9,459 bases of DNA from positions 1 through 9,459 of the forward strand of contig DATKIY010000007.1 of the NCBI GenBank assembly GCA_035543875.1. The letters run 5' to 3'. The notes beneath the pieces were generated by a model. That model was given only the letters and a program-made list of their open reading frames with translations, ran no database searches and was not told the origin of the DNA. Positions within the stretch are counted from its first letter, which is position 1. The number at the start of each line of letters is the position of its first letter. Of this stretch, positions 6,183-9,459 are shown piece after piece. The translations under genes were made by a program, and so were the position numbers. Origin of the DNA: DATKIY01 sp035543875 (GTDB lineage: Bacteria > Actinomycetota > Actinomycetes > JAHEKZ01).

Positions 6183-6643
6183 TGCCAACGCCTGAGGAGC
6201 GAATCGCCGAACTCGGCCTCGCTATCCCACCCGTTGCCAAGCCCGTCGCCGCTTATGTGCCGGCGGTTCGCAGCGGCTCCTATGTCTACACATCGGGGCA
6301 ACTTCCGATGGTGGAAGGCAAACTTGCGGCTACCGGCAAGGTCGGCGGTGATGTAGATGCTGAAGCGGCAAAGGAGCTCGCCCAGATCTGCGCACTGAAT
6401 GCGTTGGCGGCGATCCGCGCCGAAATCGGCGACCTCGGTTCGATCAAACGGGTGGTAAAGGTGGTCGGGTTTGTGGCGAGCACGCCAGAATTCACCGGAC
6501 AGCCCGGCGTAGTAAACGGTGTCAGCGAACTGCTTGGTGAGGTCTTTGGTGAAGCTGGCGTCCACGCCCGCAGCGCGGTAGGCGTCGCGTCGCTACCTTT
6601 GGATGCACCGGTTGAGGTCGAACTCATTGTCGAGGTTGGTTAG
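6182..6643 (+). CDS. RidA/YjgF-family protein, long actinobacterial subgroup (Rv3678c-like)
   Basis: This 153-residue protein of the Rid superfamily has members that hydrolyse reactive enamine/imine intermediates from PLP enzymes to ketoacids and ammonia, acting as cytoplasmic trimers. Visible hallmarks are YTSGQLP (36-42), ALNALAAI (71-78) and the C-terminal VHARSAVGVASLPLDAPVEV (127-146). Arg 130 aligns with the catalytic Arg of RidA, the Cys two positions on is Ala 132, and VEVE (144-147) holds the acidic residue. It is longer than the classical ~128-residue RidA because of an N-terminal extension with RIAELGL and a mid insertion, so it belongs to the non-archetypal group and may not be an imine deaminase. 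It is translated immediately after DUF4177 and is 12 bp upstream of the NUDIX gene. Confidence 0.9.
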   Translation: MPTPEERIAELGLAIPPVAKPVAAYVPAVRSGSYVYTSGQLPMVEGKLAATGKVGGDVDAEAAKELAQICALNALAAIRAEIGDLGSIKRVVKVVGFVASTPEFTGQPGVVNGVSELLGEVFGEAGVHARSAVGVASLPLDAPVEVELIVEVG

Positions 6644-6655
6644 TCAACTCGGAAC

Positions 6656-7246
6656 ATGTCCGACGCAGCTGCAGTCAGGATTAGACCTGCGGCGACTGTG
6701 GTCTTACTGCGCGATGGCGCGGACGGGCTTGAGGTCTGGCTGCAACAGCGTGCGACCACGCTGGCGTTCGCAGCAGGGATGTATGCGTTCCCTGGCGGCG
6801 CTGTCGATCCCGATGACTCACAAACCGCCGTGCCGAACGAGCTCGCGTTACAGCATGCTCAGGTCTGGTTGGACGGTGACTCAGCGCTCGCAGCTGCACA
6901 CCTCGCGGCCGCAGCGCGCGAGACGTTCGAAGAAAGTGGAGTACGGCTTGATCTCACGACTTTGGTGCCGTGGGCGCGATGGCTCACACCACCGGGGGAG
7001 TCACGTCGTTTCGACGCACGCTTCTACATCGCCCCCTGCCCGGCAAAGCAAGCGCCGAGACCGTTGACTGGCGAGGTTGCCTCCGGAGACTGGTTTGTGT
7101 TGCGTCGTGCGGTGGAGGCTTACGGGGCCGGCTCCCTGCCGATGTGGCCGCCTACCATCAGCACACTGCTTGAACTCGTGCCCTTCGATGACGTAGCGAG
7201 TGCGACACTGGCTGCACCGGAACGGATAGAGGTGGTGGCGGGATGA
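6656..7246 (+). CDS. NUDIX hydrolase of the NUDT8/NUDT19-like type
   Basis: This 196-residue NUDIX protein hydrolyses nucleoside diphosphates linked to another moiety; the substrate is unknown here. The fold starts at AATVVLLRDG (12-21) and continues with FPGGAVDPDD (45-54). The metal-binding part of the NUDIX box is RETFEESGV (88-96: R88 E89 E92 E93 G95). About 40 residues separate the GG from the REXXEE helix, far more than in a standard box; this long insertion, the WARWLTPPGESRRFDARFY segment (106-124) and the LPMWPPTISTLLEL motif (161-174) are typical of NUDT7/8/19-like proteins, some of which act on CoA or acyl-CoA. Its TGA overlaps the ATG of the next gene by 4 nt, so the two are probably translationally coupled. 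The upstream SD is weak. Confidence 0.88.
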   Translation: MSDAAAVRIRPAATVVLLRDGADGLEVWLQQRATTLAFAAGMYAFPGGAVDPDDSQTAVPNELALQHAQVWLDGDSALAAAHLAAAARETFEESGVRLDLTTLVPWARWLTPPGESRRFDARFYIAPCPAKQAPRPLTGEVASGDWFVLRRAVEAYGAGSLPMWPPTISTLLELVPFDDVASATLAAPERIEVVAG

Positions 7247-8067
7247 TCGAGGCGGTGCCTGGCGATAAGCCCCAGCGTGCTCGGTGCATCCGGGCTGACA
7301 ACCCCGGTGCGTTAACACTCGATGGAACCAATACCTGGGTGTTGGCCGAGCCTGGTGCCAAGCGATGCGTAGTTATTGACCCTGGACCCGCTGACCCCGC
7401 CCATCTTGAACAGTTGTTCGGCTCCTTTCGCGAGTGGCACCTTGAACCCGCACTGGCAATCGTCACCCATGGTCACGAAGACCACGCGGGAGCGGTCGAC
7501 GAGTTCTTTGCGGCGACGGGCTGTCCTGTTCGTTCGCTTGACCGGCAATGGTGCAGAGGAAACGTCCCGCTCGTCCACGGCGAGGAGATCGCTGTCGATG
7601 GGCTGACCCTTCGTGTGATAGCCACCCCAGGTCACACGGCCGACTCGCTGAGCGTTCTTTCGGAGGTCGACGGCGCGCTGGTAACAGGTGACACGGTGCT
7701 CGGGCGCGGCTCGGCACTCGTTGCTTGGCCAGATGGCCAACTGGGTCCCTACCTCGACTCACTGCGAGAGTTACGACGTCTCGCGGCTGCGGGCTTGGCG
7801 CTGTCGCTGCTACCAGGGCATGGACCGCAAGTCCCGAACGCACTGACCGCGATTGACACCCTGTTGGCGCATCGGCAACAACGGTTGGACCAAGTACGTG
7901 GCGTTCTCGACGACGGACCCCACTCGGTAGCCGAGATAGTGGACCGGGTGTACGGACTCCCCGGCCCGGCATTGCGCGACGCCGTGGTTGACCAAGTCAT
8001 GGCGCAACTGGAGTACCTTGCCGGCCGTGGTGAGACGCGGGCGGCCGCTGCAATGCATGCCAATTGA
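7243..8067 (+). CDS. Metallo-beta-lactamase-fold hydrolase, LACTB2-like with C-terminal winged helix (Rv3677c-like)
   Basis: This 274-residue MBL-fold enzyme binds two metal ions through HGHEDH (76-81), His 131 in PGHT, Asp 150 in TGD and His 193 in PGHG. The N-terminal NPGALTLDGTNTWVL (20-34) and the C-terminal winged-helix-like segment RQQRLDQVRGVLDDGPHSVA through the helix before GRGE (211-263) match the LACTB2 architecture. LACTB2 is a mitochondrial single-strand RNA endonuclease, so an RNase or small-ester hydrolase role is possible; a beta-lactam-degrading role is not indicated, and no signal peptide is seen. It is the last gene of the DUF4177-RidA-NUDIX-MBL operon, with a 4-nt overlap with NUDIX. 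It converges on crp 21 bp away, as Rv3677c neighbours Rv3676. Confidence 0.9.
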   Translation: MIEAVPGDKPQRARCIRADNPGALTLDGTNTWVLAEPGAKRCVVIDPGPADPAHLEQLFGSFREWHLEPALAIVTHGHEDHAGAVDEFFAATGCPVRSLDRQWCRGNVPLVHGEEIAVDGLTLRVIATPGHTADSLSVLSEVDGALVTGDTVLGRGSALVAWPDGQLGPYLDSLRELRRLAAAGLALSLLPGHGPQVPNALTAIDTLLAHRQQRLDQVRGVLDDGPHSVAEIVDRVYGLPGPALRDAVVDQVMAQLEYLAGRGETRAAAAMHAN

Positions 8068-8096
8068 CTTTTGAGCGTGCACTCGGGGCTAACCCG
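8068..8096. terminator. Short convergent gap with a weak hairpin
   Basis: Only 21 bp separate the MBL stop from the crp stop. A short CGGG (8084-8087) / CCCG (8093-8096) inverted repeat with a 5-bp spacer overlaps the crp stop codon. It is too small to call confidently; termination may depend on Rho. Confidence 0.2.
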
Positions 8097-8769
8097 CGCG
8101 GCGTTCCAAGCGTTCAATGTCGAGCAGGATCACGGCGCGTGCTTCGAGGCGAAGCCAGCCACGCTGCGCGAAGTCAGCCAGCGACTTGTTGACCGTTTCC
8201 CGGGAAGCCCCGACGAGTTGCGCGAGCTCTTCCTGCGTGAGGTCGTGAGCCACGAGCCGCGAACCATCAGGTTGTTCTTCACCGAACTTCTCTGACAGCT
8301 CGAGAAGCGCTTTGGCGACTCGGCCTGGAACATCGCTGAACACTAAGTCGGCCATAGCCTCATTAGCACGGCGAAGCCGCTGCGCCAGTGCCTGCAGCAG
8401 CGCCTCGGCAACTTCGGGGCGTCCGGTCAGCCAAGGGCGAAGGTCGCGTTGCCCCATCCCGAGCAGAATCGTGTCTGCCACTGCAGTAGCGGTCGACGTT
8501 CGCTCGCCTGGATCGAACAGGGACAACTCGCCAAACATTTCACCTGGACCGACTACTGCCATTACTTGTTCGCGGCCATCGCTTGATGTTTGACCGAGTT
8601 TGACTTTGCCTTCGAGAACCACAAACAGCCGATCCCCGGACTCGCCCTCAGCGAAGATGACATCGCCTCGCGGCACGGTCGTCTGGGCCATGGTGGCGCG
8701 CAGGGCGGCAGCCGCGTCATCGTCGAGCGCTGCAAACAATGGAGCGCTGCGTACGAGGTCGTCGTCCAC
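8089..8769 (-). CDS. crp: Crp/Fnr-family transcription regulator (Rv3676/SCO3571-like)
   Basis: This 226-residue cyclic-nucleotide-responsive DNA-binding protein has an N-terminal beta-roll (about 1-110) with the phosphate-binding cassette FGELSLFDPGERTSTATA (79-96: Gly 80, Glu 81, Arg 90, Thr 91). A long dimerisation helix (about 118-143) precedes the hinge FSDVPGRVAKALLELS. The helix-turn-helix is LTQEELAQLVGASRETVNKSLADF (177-200), whose RETVNK recognition helix is typical of actinobacterial Crp, followed by the wing GWLRLEARAVILLD. The start is GTG 8769: AAGGAGGA lies 3 nt upstream and the VDDDLVRSAPLF beginning matches family starts; the longer ATG form at 8799 would include the SD. Cys-based Fe-S ligands as in Fnr are absent. 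The upstream neighbour on the same strand is rsiG, 81 bp away, so co-transcription or its own promoter are both possible. Confidence 0.95.
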   Translation of the reverse strand: MDDDLVRSAPLFAALDDDAAAALRATMAQTTVPRGDVIFAEGESGDRLFVVLEGKVKLGQTSSDGREQVMAVVGPGEMFGELSLFDPGERTSTATAVADTILLGMGQRDLRPWLTGRPEVAEALLQALAQRLRRANEAMADLVFSDVPGRVAKALLELSEKFGEEQPDGSRLVAHDLTQEELAQLVGASRETVNKSLADFAQRGWLRLEARAVILLDIERLERRAG

Positions 8770-8772
8770 GTG

Positions 8773-8780
8773 TCCTCCTT
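8773..8780 (-). promoter_or_regulatory. Strong Shine-Dalgarno that sets the crp start
   Basis: On the minus strand AAGGAGGA is followed by CAC and GTG. It is the best ribosome-binding site in the window and rules out the ATG 30 nt further upstream, which would place the SD inside the coding sequence. Confidence 0.85.
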
Positions 8781-8850
8781 GTGGGTGCTTCTCTCGCACT
8801 AAGTGTGGCGCTCAGGGCGTGACGAGGCCACCGTAGAGCCGAGGAGAACG

Positions 8851-9408
8851 CTACAGCCGCTCGTCGGGAGGCAGGGGGAGGGCGACCAGAGCCAGGCTGG
8901 GCTCCTCCCGGTACCTCGCGATCAGCTCAGTAGTGGCATTGCTGAGCCGACGGTGCAGCGCTGCCCGGTATGCCGACAGTTGAAGCTCGGCGAACGCCAG
9001 GTCGCGACGCAGTTGCGCCGTGGTTTGTGGGTCGTCCGGGGTGGCTTGTCGCGCCCACAGTGAGTCCAAGTCCGGCAGCGGTGGTACGTCGTCAATCGGA
9101 ACCACCTCAACCAGCGCCGATCGGCCAGCTCCTACACGTGTCTCGCTGAGCGCAAAGCGAAGCCGTTCTAGGCGGACCGTGTCGTCACCGCCTTTGAGCT
9201 CGATGAGGTCCATCCTCGCCTGGATCAAACGACGCCAGTAGGACACCTTGTTCTCTTCGGCGGTCAGCGCCTGACGGTAGGAGCGAAGAGCCGGCAACGT
9301 GAGGTGATCGAACTCAGCGCTGCGCTGAGGGACCACTCGGGCAGCACGAGTGGGAGGACGCTCATCCGCACGCGTCGTCATCGTCGCTTTGGCCTCTTCC
9401 CGTTGCAT
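8851..9408 (-). CDS. rsiG: RsiG-like c-di-GMP-binding anti-sigma factor with one intact and one degenerate motif
   Basis: This 185-residue protein is mostly two long charged helices (about 36-72 and 131-168) joined by a Pro/Asp-rich linker, as expected for an antiparallel coiled coil. Helix 1 contains EnkvSywRrliQarmD (E52, S56, R59, Q63, D67), an exact match to E(X)3S(X)2R(X)3Q(X)3D, the c-di-GMP signature of RsiG. Helix 2 has ElqlSayRaalHrrlS (E141, S145, R148, H152, S156): the E-S-R part is kept, Q and D are lost. In Streptomyces RsiG with c-di-GMP holds sigma-WhiG inactive; in Rubrobacter a single-motif RsiG is reported to act as a homodimer (recalled). The partner sigma factor is not in this window. 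The start is uncertain: ATG 9408 or ATG 9381, neither with a good SD; an in-frame stop lies upstream of 9408. The next gene on the same strand is crp. Confidence 0.87.
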   Translation of the reverse strand: MQREEAKATMTTRADERPPTRAARVVPQRSAEFDHLTLPALRSYRQALTAEENKVSYWRRLIQARMDLIELKGGDDTVRLERLRFALSETRVGAGRSALVEVVPIDDVPPLPDLDSLWARQATPDDPQTTAQLRRDLAFAELQLSAYRAALHRRLSNATTELIARYREEPSLALVALPLPPDERL

Positions 9409-9413
9409 GTCTC

Positions 9414-9446
9414 GTTGCGTGACTGGTCATGTTGCGCACCGGTCAT
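9414..9446. repeat. Tandem 17/16-bp direct repeat upstream of rsiG
   Basis: GTTGCGTGACTGGTCAT (9414-9430) is followed directly by GTTGCGCACCGGTCAT (9431-9446), which lacks one base and has two or three substitutions. A shorter GTTGCATGTC (9402-9411) precedes them at the start codon. It lies in the rsiG leader or promoter, and could be operator half-sites or simple duplication. No gene is seen in 9409-9459. Confidence 0.55.
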
Positions 9447-9459
9447 GCCCCGCCCTGCC

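Noticed and set aside
7312..7972. Minus-strand open frames opposite the MBL gene (142 and 169 codons)
   Set aside because: The MBL frame has all metal ligands and intact domains; the opposite frames are Arg/Pro-rich with no recognisable motif.
7243..8067. Antibiotic-resistance beta-lactamase
   Set aside because: The HxHxDH fold is shared by many hydrolases; the winged-helix C-terminus, absence of a signal peptide and synteny indicate a LACTB2-like housekeeping enzyme.
8770..8799. Longer Crp start at ATG 8799
   Set aside because: It would translate through the strong SD at 8773-8780; GTG 8769 matches the usual start of actinobacterial Crp.
1..9459. tRNA, rRNA, CRISPR array, insertion sequence, prophage or defence genes
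   Set aside because: I looked on both strands and saw no clover-leaf-like intergenic sequence, spaced repeats, transposase motifs or terminal inverted repeats; almost all of the DNA is used by conserved housekeeping or regulatory genes.

Overview
The window looks like a chromosomal segment of a moderately GC-rich actinobacterium (class Actinomycetia). By eye the GC content is clearly below that of a typical Streptomyces; I could not compute it. The main evidence is gene order. A PonA2-type penicillin-binding protein, a WhiB4/WblA protein, two ArsA/Get3-like ATPases, a DUF4177 mini-protein, a RidA-like protein, a NUDIX hydrolase, a LACTB2-type metallo-beta-lactamase-fold protein and a Crp regulator follow one another. 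As I recall it, this matches the Mycobacterium tuberculosis Rv3682-Rv3676 and Streptomyces coelicolor SCO3580-SCO3571 neighbourhoods. I cannot name genus or species.

Layout. Bases 1-611 (+) hold the C-terminal end of a secreted-looking protein with two copies of a ~120-residue beta-sandwich-like module. It converges, with 17 bp between stop codons, on ponA2 (629-3160, -), a class A PBP with a PASTA domain and a Gly/His/Asn/Gln-rich tail encoded by tandem hexamers and nonamers. A 325-bp divergent intergenic region (3161-3485) carries a cluster of GTTAC/GTAAC-type motifs and the start of wblA (3486-3818, +). wblA converges on the ATPase pair, and both stop codons lie symmetrically inside a perfect 20-bp palindrome (3810-3829). 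The ATPase operon reads leftwards: 5946-4975, then 4978-3821, with a 4-nt start/stop overlap. Divergent from it, a rightward tightly packed operon runs DUF4177 (6024-6182), RidA-like (6182-6643), NUDIX (6656-7246), LACTB2-like (7243-8067). This last gene converges on a leftward pair, rsiG (9408-8851) then crp (8769-8089).

How the genes fit together. The window combines envelope synthesis (ponA2), a redox-sensing Fe-S developmental regulator (WblA/WhiB4), a Get3-like ATPase pair with asymmetric P-loops, a probable metabolite or RNA damage-control operon, and two regulators of the cyclic-nucleotide-sensing type. The most notable item is the last gene. It carries a complete c-di-GMP signature E(X)3S(X)2R(X)3Q(X)3D of the RsiG anti-sigma family in its first long helix, and a partly decayed copy (Q to H, D to S) in its second. 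It sits directly upstream of crp on the same strand. The locus as a whole is a conserved actinobacterial neighbourhood. The less-explained items are the degenerate RsiG motif, the stop-codon palindrome, the repeat-rich wblA upstream region and the repeat-coded PBP tail.
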